Shown here: in pieces, positions 15,630 to 24,657 of the stretch
Numbering within the stretch: position 1 is the stretch's first letter
Layout: each line of letters begins with the position of its first letter
Notes under the pieces: generated by a model
The model's input: the letters and a program-made list of their open reading frames with translations, nothing else
Database searches by the model: none
Told to the model about the DNA's origin: nothing
Assembly: GCF_001267925.1 (NCBI RefSeq)
Contig: NZ_CP011409.1
Coordinates: 4,464,001-4,528,000 of the forward strand
DNA length: 64,000 bases
Direction: 5' to 3'
From: Herbaspirillum hiltneri N3
GTDB lineage: Bacteria > Pseudomonadota > Gammaproteobacteria > Burkholderiales > Burkholderiaceae_D
Made by a program: the position numbers and the translations under genes

Positions 15630-18600
15630 TTAGCGCAACGGCACATTAACCCCGAGCAGGATCGACGAATACCGCCCCTGCCCGACATTGAGATTGCTGC
15701 TGTAGTCGACGATCAGCGACGCGCCGCTGGCCATCAGCAATCGCATGCCTAAGCCGGCTGTCCAGTTGCCGGTGAAACTGTCGTCCGAGCGGATCACGTA
15801 GGCCGGGCCTGACGAGGCCAGGTCTGCATACGAAATTCCTGCTTCGCCGGCGCCGGAGAACTGGCGGCGGTATTCAAGCCTGGCGCGCGGCGTCCACATA
15901 CCGAAACGGCTCAAGTACCGGCCTTCGGTACGCAGGCCGAAAGTACCGCTGCTGGTGCGCACGCGTTGTTTGAAATAGGTCAGTGCATTGTTGCCGGCGG
16001 CGGCTTCGGTATATTGCGCCAGCGTGGTGGACGTCAGATCGACCTTGCCGTACGGTGACCACATCCAGCTGTCGCCGCGGAACTCATAGCCGCTCGACAG
16101 CGCCACGAACAGTTGCTTGCCGCCGCGTTGACCGGTGGCGAAGCTGCCGTCATCGGTCACATAGCGGGTCGAGTCGAAGTTGAGTGCGCCGTAACCGAAC
16201 ATGCCGTCGATGAAAATGTTCGGCGTTGGTCGCAAGCTGCCATAGACGGTGGCGACTACGCTCTGGCCGATGCTTTTGCTGCCGTTTTCACCGATATCGC
16301 TGCGGTCGCGGCTGTAACCGGTACCAGCACCGATGGTGATCTGATCGCTGAGGCGATAGTCGGCGCCCATGCTGACACCGTTGGTGGTGAAGCGGAAACC
16401 TTCCTGCTGGCCGTTGGCGTTGCGCTGACCGAAGTCGACCGTGCCGGCGATCCATAGCGACAGTTCTTGTCTGGTCTGCTCAGGCTTGGCCGGCAGTTCC
16501 GGCAATGCAGCCAGGCCATTGCCATCTGCCGCAGCCGCAGCTGATTTGGCCGCAGGCTTGCCGGCCTGGCTCAGCAACGGCCAGCCGACTTTGCGCATGC
16601 CGGCCTGCAGTGGCGAACCGACCACGCGATCGATTTCATCCTCATTCCATTGCGCCAGCAGCGGCTTGACCGGCGCGGCCGGCTGGGCAAACCCGAGGCC
16701 AAAACTGGACTGCGCCCAGCCGGTGCCGTGCAGGCTTTCCAGGCGGCGACTGAAGTTGCCCAGCTGCGCCGTCGCGAAGCGACTCGCGCTCTGGCTGTGC
16801 GCGGCGACCAGACCTTTGACCTGAACATCGTTGGCAGCATTGGTGCGCGCGGCGACGGTGATGTTCACGGTCGCGGCAGCCGACGTACCGGACGCATTGG
16901 TCAGCGTATAGCTCACCGTGGCGATGCCGGTAAACGCCGCTGCGGGTGTGAAGCTCAAGCGGAGGGGTGCACCCCCGGCACTGGCGATGGCAGCGGTGCC
17001 GGCTGCCGCAGGATTGATTGCACCGAGCGTCGCCGCAGTGAAGGGACCACCGGTGGCACCCGTGGTCAGATCGACCGACACCGTGGCGCCGGCCGCGCCG
17101 GAGATGCTCTGGTTGACGGCTACCGGCACCGCGCCGACGCTGATCGTGGCCGTCACCGGGGCCGAGGCGCCGAAGACGTTCGACAGCGTGTAAGTGAATT
17201 GCACGTTGCCGCTGAAGCCGGCGGCAGCGGTATAGACGATGTCGGTGCCACCGACCACGGCGTTGCCGGAAGTTGGTGCGCCGACAATCGTCACCGCCGT
17301 AATCGGACCGTTGGCGGCAGCAGCGCCGGCATGCAGCGTCACCGACTGGCCGGGCCGCACGCTGGCGCTTTGCGGCGGCGAGGCAGGCGCCGCCAGCGCA
17401 GCTACCGTGACGGTGACCGTGGCCGCCGGCGAAGTGCCGCCTGGTCCGGTCGCCAGATAGGTGAAGCTGTCGCTGCCGAAATAATTGGTGGCGGGCGTAT
17501 AGACAATGCTCAAGCCGTTGACGACGGCGGTACCGTGTGCGGGGTTGCCTGCCACGACAACGCTGGTGATGGAGCCAGTGTCATTGAGGGTGACCGGAAT
17601 CGTCACCGCCTGATTGGCATTCGTGGTGGCGTTGTCGGCTGCGGCCACGGGAACGGCCTCGCCGACCGTCAGCGTGAACACCTGCGATTTGGTCACCGGC
17701 GTCGGCGTGGTGCTGTCGTTGGCGGATGCCGTGACCGAGAAGCTGCCGCTCTGCGTCGGCGCACCGGTGATGGACGCGCCGGTGGCGCTTGTGGTGTAGG
17801 CAAGACCGGTCGGCAGGCCCGTCACGCTGACCGCGCTGTACGGCGCACTGCCGCCGCTCCAGATCAGCGTCTGACTATAGGCGGTACCTACCGTGGCGTT
17901 CCATGTCGCGGATGGCGTGATGCTGACAGTCGGTACACCGACCGTGACAGAGATGGTCGCCGGTGACGATGTGCCGACCGCGTTGGTCGCCGTGTAAGAG
18001 AACGAATCCGCTCCGGCATAGCCGATGGTCGGTGTATAGCTGAACGATGAGGTGCTGAGCACCGCGACCGAGCCATGCGTCGCACCGGTGGTGACAGTCA
18101 GCGAAGTGGCGGCCCCGCCGCTCAGCGATGCGGCAATCGTGTAGCTGCCGGCGCCGCTGTTATAAGCGACCGTGACGCTGGACGCAGTGGCAATCGGCGC
18201 GCCCGCACCGACGTTGCCGGCGAAGCCTTGTGTTCCGCTGAAGCCATTGACGTCAGTTGCTCTGAGCGTAAAGGAATACGCGCCGGCCGCAGAAGGCGTG
18301 CCGGTGATGGCGCCGGTGGCTGCTGTCAGATTCAGGCCGGTCGGCAACGCACCGCCGATGACGGTATAGGTGTACGCGGGGCTGCCACCGCTGGCGCTCG
18401 CCTGCAGAGTGGCAGGTACGCCGCGCTGGAGCGTGGCCGCGCCGATCGACACACTGATCGTCGGCCCCGTCACGGTCAGCGTGTAAGTGCGCGAACCGGT
18501 GGCAGCGGTACCGGTGGAGCTGTCAGCAGCGGTGACCGTAAAGGAAAAGGTTCCGGCCTCGGTCGGCGTTCCCGACAGCGTTGCCGTACCGGCATTGAAG

Positions 18601-19274
18601 CTCAGGCCGGCGGGCAAGGTGCCGGTCTGGCTGTAGATATAAGGACCGCTGCCGCCGCCGGCGCTGAACGACTGGTTGAATGCCGATACCGTCGTCGCAC
18701 TGAGTGCGGCGCCGCTTGGCGACACAGTAATCGTCGGCGCCGTCATCGTCACGCTCACGGTTGCCGGTGCCGAGGTTCCGCCTGCATTGGTGGCGGTGTA
18801 GGCGAACGAATCCGGGCCGTTGTAGCCGATGGCCGGGGTGTACCTGATGGTGGTGCCGCTGATGAGGGTCGCGCCGTGCGACGGTGGGCTGGAGACCGCC
18901 ACGGATGCCGTCGCGCCGCCGCTGAGCGACAGCGTCACCGGGTTGAGCGTGCTGTTGTATGTCACCGCCAGACTGGCCGGGCCTGCCACCGGCGGCGAAG
19001 TCGCTGCACCCACGGTGATATTGAAGGTAATGGTGTTGTCGTTTTCGTCCTTGGCGGTGAACGTATCCGAAAGTTGGCCGTTGCCGTTGTTGGAGTAGGT
19101 AATGTAGGTATTGGTGTCGCCCGTCGCAGGAGTTGCTGCGACGATGCTGCCATTTGCGGGATTCGTCAGAATGCCGTTCCATCGGCTGGACGAACAAGTG
19201 TCAAAGTGAAGCTGAATTTGCTGGCCGGAGGCGACTGCGCCTGTGATTGTCCCCGCAAGGAGAAACGGCAGCAT
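15630..19274 (-). CDS. Ig-like repeat autotransporter adhesin
   Basis: A 1214-residue type Va autotransporter. Residues ~70-850 form alternating Ig-like units of two kinds: putative-Ig units with the LPAGLSFN/LPTGLNLT...GTPT pattern, and cadherin-like units with SGT.I.YTP..GY.G.DSF.YTATNA.GTS.PA. The last ~285 residues form the translocating beta-barrel (SLWIAGTVDFGQRNANG, then WTPRARLEYRRQF and YSSNLNVGQGRY). It would be exported to the cell surface. This frame opens with MLPFLLAGTITG, but the true signal peptide is in another frame just upstream (see 19201-19461), so expression needs a frameshift or the sequence holds an indel. The extreme C-terminus ends in VPLR rather than the usual aromatic residue. 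Confidence 0.85.
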   Translation of the reverse strand: MLPFLLAGTITGAVASGQQIQLHFDTCSSSRWNGILTNPANGSIVAATPATGDTNTYITYSNNGNGQLSDTFTAKDENDNTITFNITVGAATSPPVAGPASLAVTYNSTLNPVTLSLSGGATASVAVSSPPSHGATLISGTTIRYTPAIGYNGPDSFAYTATNAGGTSAPATVSVTMTAPTITVSPSGAALSATTVSAFNQSFSAGGGSGPYIYSQTGTLPAGLSFNAGTATLSGTPTEAGTFSFTVTAADSSTGTAATGSRTYTLTVTGPTISVSIGAATLQRGVPATLQASASGGSPAYTYTVIGGALPTGLNLTAATGAITGTPSAAGAYSFTLRATDVNGFSGTQGFAGNVGAGAPIATASSVTVAYNSGAGSYTIAASLSGGAATSLTVTTGATHGSVAVLSTSSFSYTPTIGYAGADSFSYTATNAVGTSSPATISVTVGVPTVSITPSATWNATVGTAYSQTLIWSGGSAPYSAVSVTGLPTGLAYTTSATGASITGAPTQSGSFSVTASANDSTTPTPVTKSQVFTLTVGEAVPVAAADNATTNANQAVTIPVTLNDTGSITSVVVAGNPAHGTAVVNGLSIVYTPATNYFGSDSFTYLATGPGGTSPAATVTVTVAALAAPASPPQSASVRPGQSVTLHAGAAAANGPITAVTIVGAPTSGNAVVGGTDIVYTAAAGFSGNVQFTYTLSNVFGASAPVTATISVGAVPVAVNQSISGAAGATVSVDLTTGATGGPFTAATLGAINPAAAGTAAIASAGGAPLRLSFTPAAAFTGIATVSYTLTNASGTSAAATVNITVAARTNAANDVQVKGLVAAHSQSASRFATAQLGNFSRRLESLHGTGWAQSSFGLGFAQPAAPVKPLLAQWNEDEIDRVVGSPLQAGMRKVGWPLLSQAGKPAAKSAAAAADGNGLAALPELPAKPEQTRQELSLWIAGTVDFGQRNANGQQEGFRFTTNGVSMGADYRLSDQITIGAGTGYSRDRSDIGENGSKSIGQSVVATVYGSLRPTPNIFIDGMFGYGALNFDSTRYVTDDGSFATGQRGGKQLFVALSSGYEFRGDSWMWSPYGKVDLTSTTLAQYTEAAAGNNALTYFKQRVRTSSGTFGLRTEGRYLSRFGMWTPRARLEYRRQFSGAGEAGISYADLASSGPAYVIRSDDSFTGNWTAGLGMRLLMASGASLIVDYSSNLNVGQGRYSSILLGVNVPLR

Positions 19275-19461
19275 AGGCCGGATTGACCCAGCTTCCCAGC
19301 AGCAGCAGCAACGTCAGCGCCACTGTCAGCAGCGGCGCCGTCGCCAGTGCAATCGCGCTTGCCCATATCCCGCTTGTGGCAATACATGCACGTCGCCACG
19401 GCGACATTGGTGACGATGAAAGAATGCGGCTTGCGACGCCGATGGAACTAGGTTGAAGCAT
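19201..19461 (-). pseudogene. signal-peptide fragment of the Ig autotransporter, out of frame
   Basis: An ATG at 19461 with AGGGGG 4 nt upstream starts a frame encoding a long charged region and then SIWASAIALATAPLL-like and LLLLLGSWVNPAYAA hydrophobic segments, an export signal with an AYA-A cleavage site. It then leaves the autotransporter frame around 19250-19290 and ends at 19201. A one-base change in that stretch would fuse it to the 1214-residue frame. Either the gene is inactivated or phase-variable, or the base call is wrong. Confidence 0.6.
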
Positions 19462-20024
19462 GCATCCCCCTGGATGGCCGTGCGAATGTTCTGAAGCCGG
19501 TGTTCGCAATCTGATGTCGCTGTGGCCGGGATTTTTTAGATGAAAACGGCATCCGTGAATACGCCGCAGAGACAAAGGCGCACTCTTGTTTTTTTAATCT
19601 GCTTCTGTGCTGCGCAGGCGTTTCCGACGACGCGGAGAAAGTGACGAACGCGTGACGTCACTCTCCGTAAACCCTTTCCGGTTTTGCGTGGCGGCCTTGT
19701 CTTTGTTGATGGACAGCCCGGTTTCCGCACGCGAGTGTAGTTCACTTTTTTTCGGGACTTGACCGGGTGTCTCACTTTTTAGATTTTGTTTGCTATCAGG
19801 GATAGCGCGCGTTGTCGGGCCTGAGGGGAAAATGAGGTGCGTCGGCGTACTGCGATTCCTGCTCGCCGGTCTTCCCCCGGATGCATCACGCCCTTGCAGA
19901 CCCAGGCCTGGCTGAGAAATGTCAGAATTGGCTATCGAAGACGTCCGACTTATCGCAAAATCACAACTCAGGCACCGTCACCCGAAATCAGCCGCCTCAC
20001 CACCTCAGCCACCTCAGCCAAGCC
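19462..20024. other. 563-bp divergent intergenic region
   Basis: This lies between the autotransporter start and the divergent LysR gene and should hold both promoters. Open frames on either strand have basic, low-complexity translations and are not convincing. No RNA or repeat is recognised. Confidence 0.4.
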
Positions 20025-20903
20025 ATGAAACACGCCGATCATCAAGTCCGCCTCTTCCTCGAGATCTGCCGCTGCCCCACCCTCTCGGAAGCCGCCAATC
20101 TGCTCGGCATGAGCCAGTCCAGCCTGAGCCGCACGCTGGCCGGCCTGGAGGTCGAGGTCGGCAATCAGCTGTTCGACCGCAACGGTCGCGGCATCAAGCT
20201 GACCGAGGCCGGCATCCGCTTGCGCGACGCCGCGCGCCCCGCCTACGATGCCATCGACGATGTCGTCAGGCAGTTGCGCAACGAGCAAGGCCGGACCACG
20301 GGCAGCATCAAGGTCGCCACCATCCACACGCTGAGCTACTACTTCATGGGCAACGTGGTCGCCAGCTTCATGAGCCAGCGGCCGGCGGTGAATATTTCGG
20401 TGGTCGGCAGGAGCTCGCCGGAGGTGGTCGATCTGGTCGAGGCGGGCAAGGCCGAGATCGGCTTTGTCTACGACACGGCGGTCGCCACCGATGCGGTGGA
20501 CATCACGCCGCTGTTTGAAGAGACGATGGTGCTGGTGGTGCAGGCCAGCTCGCCACTGGTGAACAAGGCGTCGGTCGATCTGGCGGCGCAAGAGATTCCG
20601 CTGGTGGCTTTCCCGCCGCATTACGCGTTGCGGCGCATGCTCGACCGCCACGGCTTTACGCCGAAGATCTCGGCGGAAGTCGAAACCGTCGACGCCATGC
20701 TCAAGCTGGTCTCGCTGACCTCGGCATGCTGCGTTCTGCCCGACCGCATCTCCGCGGAATTGCTGCACGACTACGGCCTGGTGCGCGTGCCGCTGGCCGG
20801 TCCCGCGCTGAAGCGGCGCATCGTCGCCATCACCAGGAAGGGGCGCGCGAAGACGGCGCTGGTCGACTTCATCCTCGATATTGCGCTGGAGCACAGCAAA
20901 TAA
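20025..20903 (+). CDS. LysR-family transcriptional regulator
   Basis: A 292-residue LysR regulator. The winged HTH spans residues ~8-65 (LSEAANLLGMSQSSLSRTLAGL, then LFDRNGRGIKLTEAG), and the two-lobed effector domain covers ~95-290 (GSIKVATIHTLSYYFMGNVV, EAGKAEIGFVYD). The start at 20025 gives the normal family length; a longer frame from 19881 would add 48 non-conserved residues. It lies immediately upstream of, and in line with, the class II aldolase/MHS transporter genes and probably controls them through the palindrome at 20908. Confidence 0.85.
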   Translation: MKHADHQVRLFLEICRCPTLSEAANLLGMSQSSLSRTLAGLEVEVGNQLFDRNGRGIKLTEAGIRLRDAARPAYDAIDDVVRQLRNEQGRTTGSIKVATIHTLSYYFMGNVVASFMSQRPAVNISVVGRSSPEVVDLVEAGKAEIGFVYDTAVATDAVDITPLFEETMVLVVQASSPLVNKASVDLAAQEIPLVAFPPHYALRRMLDRHGFTPKISAEVETVDAMLKLVSLTSACCVLPDRISAELLHDYGLVRVPLAGPALKRRIVAITRKGRAKTALVDFILDIALEHSK

Positions 20904-20907
20904 AAAA

Positions 20908-20926
20908 ATGCATAGCAGCTATGCAT
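20908..20926. promoter_or_regulatory. 19-bp palindrome, candidate LysR box
   Basis: ATGCATAGC-A-GCTATGCAT is a perfect inverted repeat with a 1-bp centre containing a T-N11-A LysR-type core. It lies 4 nt after the LysR stop codon and 70 bp before the class II aldolase ATG. The A-run on its left would also allow it to act as a minus-strand terminator, but no minus-strand gene ends here. Confidence 0.5.
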
Positions 20927-20996
20927 CCGGCGTCATGGATTAAATAAAGTCCGTCACCAATACTTCCTCCCATTCCAAACCAGATGAGGAGAAGTG

Positions 20997-21755
20997 ATGG
21001 AACTGCGAAGCAAGGAGTATTTCGACCAGCGAGCCACGCAGGAAATGCAGCAGCATCTCGGCAAGAGCAATCGCTCGCTGCGCGAGACGCTCGCTTATGC
21101 GGCCCGCATCCTGGCGATGACGGGACAGGAAGCCGGTCTGGCGGGCCAGATCAGCGCCCGCTCCGAACGCGCCGGCGCTTACTGGACACTGCGTTTCGGC
21201 CTCGGTTTCGACGAAGCCACGCCGGAAGATTTCATCGAGGTCGACGGCGACCTCAACACCCTGTCCGGCACGGGCATGGCCAATCCCGCGACGCGCTTCC
21301 ATCTCTGGGTGTACAAGGCGCGGCCGCACTGCAACAGCATCATCCACACTCACTCTCCCTACGTCTCGGCGCTGGCGGCGGCCAGGCAGCCGCTGGTGGT
21401 ATCGCAGATGGACATGACGCCGTTCCACAACGACTGCGCCTTCCTGCCGGACTGGCCGGGCGTGCCGATCGCCGATCAGGAAGGCGTGATCATCTCCGAA
21501 GCGATGGGCCGCAACCGCTCGATCATCCTGGCCAGTCACGGCCAGCTGACCACCGGCGACTGCGTGGAGGAAGCCACCTATCTGGCGGTCTATCTGGAAC
21601 GCGCGGCACGGATGCAGGTCCGCGCGCGCGTGTTCGGCCCGACCACGCCGCTGCCGGATCATCTCGCCGCCGAGGCGCACGACTACCTGCTGAAGCCGTC
21701 GATTGTCAAAGGCACCTTCGATTACTGGTGCCGCCAGGACGACGCTTCCCGCTGA
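20997..21755 (+). CDS. class II aldolase/adducin family protein
   Basis: A 252-residue member of the class II aldolase/adducin family, which act on phosphorylated or free hydroxy-acids and sugars with a Zn2+ ion. Visible motifs are QISARSERAG, the zinc site HTHSPYVSALAAA (HxH) and the later ASHGQLTTGDCVEEATY with a third His and a catalytic-type Glu. ATG 20997 is preferred over GTG 20994 because GAGGAG lies at the right distance. It is followed after 33 nt by an MHS transporter and then a cupin gene, so it probably breaks down an imported hydroxylated organic acid. Substrate unknown. Confidence 0.85.
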   Translation: MELRSKEYFDQRATQEMQQHLGKSNRSLRETLAYAARILAMTGQEAGLAGQISARSERAGAYWTLRFGLGFDEATPEDFIEVDGDLNTLSGTGMANPATRFHLWVYKARPHCNSIIHTHSPYVSALAAARQPLVVSQMDMTPFHNDCAFLPDWPGVPIADQEGVIISEAMGRNRSIILASHGQLTTGDCVEEATYLAVYLERAARMQVRARVFGPTTPLPDHLAAEAHDYLLKPSIVKGTFDYWCRQDDASR

Positions 21756-21788
21756 CCGGGATACACAAGAAAAAAGAGGAGAGACGAA

Positions 21789-23096
21789 ATGCAAGGAAAT
21801 GCAGAACTGGACGCGCGCAGCGTCCCGCACGAGGAAAAGAAAAGCCGCCAGCACGTGATCGCCGGCATCGCCAGCATGCTGGGCACCACCATCGAATGGT
21901 ATGACTTCTTCATCTACGGCACCGCCGCCGCATTGATTTTCAACAAGCTGTTCTTCCCGGCCTTCGACCCGCTGACGGGCACGCTGGCGTCCTTCGCCAC
22001 GTACACCGTCGGTTTCCTGGCGCGGCCGCTGGGCGGCATCGTGTTCGGCCACTTCGGCGACAAGATCGGACGCAAGTCGATGCTGCTGATCACGTTGCTG
22101 ATGATGGGGATCCCGACCATCATCATCGGCCTGATTCCGACCTACGAGCAGATCGGCTACTGGGCGGCGGTGATCCTGGTGATCATGCGCATCATCCAGG
22201 GCCTGGCGGTCGGCGGCGAATGGGGCGGCGCGGTGCTGATGGCGGTCGAGCATGCACCGAAAGGCAAGAAGGGATTCTTCGGCAGCCTGCCGCAAACCGG
22301 CGTGGCGCCGGGCCTGATCCTGTCATCGCTGGCGATGGCCGCCGTGGCGCGCCTGCCCGAGGCGGACATGCTGGGCTGGGCGTGGCGCATTCCGTTCGTC
22401 GCCAGCGTGGCCTTGCTGATCGTCGGCTGGTTCATCCGCATCAAGGTGGCCGAATCGCCCGACTTCGAGAACATGAAGAAGCACGGCCAGGAAGTGAAGC
22501 TGCCGGTCGTCTACGTCCTGAAGCATCACTGGAAAAGCCTGCTCACGGTCTGCGGCGCGCGCCTGGCGGAAGTCACCTGGTTCTACACCGTCGCCACCTT
22601 TGCGCTGTCCTACGGCACCCTGCAGCTGGGACTGACCAAGGGCCTGATGCTCAACGCCATCATCGTCGGCGCACTGGTTGCACTGTTCTTCATGCCGATG
22701 ACCGGAATACTGGGCGACCGGTTCGGGCACCGCAAGATATTTGCGCTCGGCGCCATCGGCATCTGCCTGTTCGGCTTCGTGTTCTTCAGGCTGCTGGCAT
22801 CCGGCACCGAGGCCTACATCTATCTGGCGATGGTGATTGCGATCGGCGTGATCTACTCGCTGCTCTACGGTCCGGAGGGCAATCTGTTCTCGGTGCAGTT
22901 CCCGCCGCACGTGCGCTACAGCGGCATCTCGCTGGCGGTGCAGGTCTCCGGCGCCATCGGCGGCGGGCTGGCGCCGCTGGTCGCGACCTGGCTGCTCAAG
23001 ATCAACCACGGCAATCCGCTGCTGCTGGCGACCTGGCTGACCTGCCTCGGCGTCATTGCCGTTGCCAGCGTGTCACTGATGAAGGCGAACGACTGA
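21789..23096 (+). CDS. MHS-family MFS transporter
   Basis: A 435-residue, 12-helix major facilitator of the metabolite:H+ symporter group (ShiA/ProP/KgtP-like). The signatures are GTTIEWYDFFIYGTAAAL in helix 1, the FGHFGDKIGRKSML loop 2-3 motif, and RIIQGLAVGGEWGGAVL in helix 4. These carriers import carboxylates such as shikimate, alpha-ketoglutarate, citrate or betaines with protons. It is preceded by GAGGAGAGACGAA and sits 33 nt after the aldolase gene, so the aldolase presumably acts on the imported compound. Confidence 0.85.
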   Translation: MQGNAELDARSVPHEEKKSRQHVIAGIASMLGTTIEWYDFFIYGTAAALIFNKLFFPAFDPLTGTLASFATYTVGFLARPLGGIVFGHFGDKIGRKSMLLITLLMMGIPTIIIGLIPTYEQIGYWAAVILVIMRIIQGLAVGGEWGGAVLMAVEHAPKGKKGFFGSLPQTGVAPGLILSSLAMAAVARLPEADMLGWAWRIPFVASVALLIVGWFIRIKVAESPDFENMKKHGQEVKLPVVYVLKHHWKSLLTVCGARLAEVTWFYTVATFALSYGTLQLGLTKGLMLNAIIVGALVALFFMPMTGILGDRFGHRKIFALGAIGICLFGFVFFRLLASGTEAYIYLAMVIAIGVIYSLLYGPEGNLFSVQFPPHVRYSGISLAVQVSGAIGGGLAPLVATWLLKINHGNPLLLATWLTCLGVIAVASVSLMKAND

Positions 23097-23169
23097 CTGT
23101 TCCATCCGGCCTCCCATTGCAGTACGCTGCGATGAGGAGGCAAACCCGCAAAAACCGAGGAGACGTGCA

Positions 23170-23631
23170 ATGAACCAGAAAGCCGACAAGTCCTTTGACG
23201 AACGCCTGAGCGGACGGCTGTCGCCCACCGTGGGCGGTTCGACCTATGTCCGTCCGCAGGAAATGGACTGGAAGCCGTCGCAATTCGAGGGCGTTGAAAT
23301 CAAGGTGCTCTACGAAGACAAGGAAGCCGGTGAAATGACCTGCCTGCTGCGCTGGCAGCCGGGCACCACCTTGCCGATGCACAGGCATGCCGACCTGGAG
23401 CAAAGCTATGTGCTGGCGGGATCGTTTTCCGACCACGACGGCATCGCCCACGCCGGCGAATACGTCTGGCGCAAAAAGGATTCGCTGCACGAGACCCACA
23501 GCGCCGAGGGCTGCATCATCCTGGCGATCTATCGCAAACCCAACATCTTCAGGAATAGCGCAGGTTTCGACCCGGCTACCCGCAAGCAGATAAAGACGCA
23601 ACGCGCCCCCGTGACGAAACAGGAAAAATAG
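23170..23631 (+). CDS. cupin-domain protein, ChrR-like
   Basis: A 153-residue single-cupin protein. The metal site is readable: GTTLPMHRHADLEQSYVLAG with two His and a Glu, and later HETHSAEGC with another His. Anti-sigma-like ChrR cupins and small dioxygenase-type cupins share this layout. An AAAACCGAGGAGACG ribosome binding site precedes the ATG. It is third in the aldolase-transporter-cupin series (73 nt gap), so an enzymatic role in the same pathway is more likely than sigma-factor control. Confidence 0.75.
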   Translation: MNQKADKSFDERLSGRLSPTVGGSTYVRPQEMDWKPSQFEGVEIKVLYEDKEAGEMTCLLRWQPGTTLPMHRHADLEQSYVLAGSFSDHDGIAHAGEYVWRKKDSLHETHSAEGCIILAIYRKPNIFRNSAGFDPATRKQIKTQRAPVTKQEK

Positions 23632-23714
23632 GCGCAGACATTGTCTGCACCTGCCCCGGAGCAAGTCGGGACGTGGCGAAAGCCATCGCGACGGGCATAG
23701 TAAAATCGCGGACG

Positions 23715-24650
23715 ATGAACAAGATACCGACCGACAGGCAAGGGTCGCCGGCCCCCTCCCGATCAGCCCGACTGCTGCCGCCACGGCCGGACACACCTCT
23801 GTCGCCGGAAGCTGCGCTCGCCAGAAAACAGGCCCGCGAACAGAAAGACGCCCAGGTGCGCGGGGTCGCCTCGATCGCGGACATGCGCGAGGCCATCCGG
23901 CACGCGAGCCGCGGCCTGCCTCCCCTCTCCGAAGTACCGCGCGTCGGCGTCCTCGACGCCGTTGCATTCAATGCGCAGGCAGCGAAAGGCCTGCCGTTCA
24001 TCATTACCGATCTGGTCGAAAAATGGCCGCTGTGCGCACTGACGCCGCAAGACCTGCGCGAAGATTTCGGCGAGCTGCAGGTGCGCGCGCGGGTCGGCGA
24101 TTACGTCAACACCGCGTTCGCCACCGACCGCGCGATGCAGGACATGCCGCTGCGGGAATATCTCGATCTGGTGGCCGACGCCGATGCGGATCCCGGCTTG
24201 CCGCCGTACGTGGGCAATCTGGAAATGCGGGCGCTGAACAGGCTGTGTCACTGGCCGGCCTATTTCAGGAAGATGGGGCCGCCGCGTTTCTGGCTCGGTC
24301 CTGCACGCACGGTGACCCCGTTGCATTGCGACTACGACGACAACATCTTTGCGCAGATCCGCGGCGCCAAGCGCATCTTTCTGGCGCCACCGCATCACGA
24401 TGAATTCCTCTATCCGCGCGAGGCCAACGCTATCCTGTTCGGCTCGCCCTTCGATCCCGAAGCGCCGGATTTCGACAGGTTCCCACTGGCGCGCCAGGCG
24501 GCGCTGACCGAATGCATCGTGCAAGCGGGCGAATTGCTGTATGTGCCGGCGGGCTGGTACCACCAGGTGCGCGCGCTGACGTTTTCGCTGTCGGCCAATC
24601 GCTGGGCCAGGGCGCAGCCGCTGGTGTTGAGCGGCGCCGCCCCGGCGTGA
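23715..24650 (+). CDS. JmjC/cupin-8 type Fe(II) dioxygenase
   Basis: About 311 residues; the C-terminal ~200 are a cupin-8/JmjC fold with PRFWLGPARTVTPLHCDYDD (HxD of the iron site), GAKRIFLAPP and ELLYVPAGWYHQVRAL with the distal His. Such enzymes hydroxylate proteins or tRNA-modifying substrates using 2-oxoglutarate. The N-terminal ~90 residues are Ala/Arg/Pro-rich. Start 23715 is chosen because no ribosome binding site or conservation supports the GTG at 23673. It lies tail-to-tail with the Slam-like gene, 7 nt apart. Confidence 0.75.
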   Translation: MNKIPTDRQGSPAPSRSARLLPPRPDTPLSPEAALARKQAREQKDAQVRGVASIADMREAIRHASRGLPPLSEVPRVGVLDAVAFNAQAAKGLPFIITDLVEKWPLCALTPQDLREDFGELQVRARVGDYVNTAFATDRAMQDMPLREYLDLVADADADPGLPPYVGNLEMRALNRLCHWPAYFRKMGPPRFWLGPARTVTPLHCDYDDNIFAQIRGAKRIFLAPPHHDEFLYPREANAILFGSPFDPEAPDFDRFPLARQAALTECIVQAGELLYVPAGWYHQVRALTFSLSANRWARAQPLVLSGAAPA

Positions 24651-24657
24651 ACGCCCT

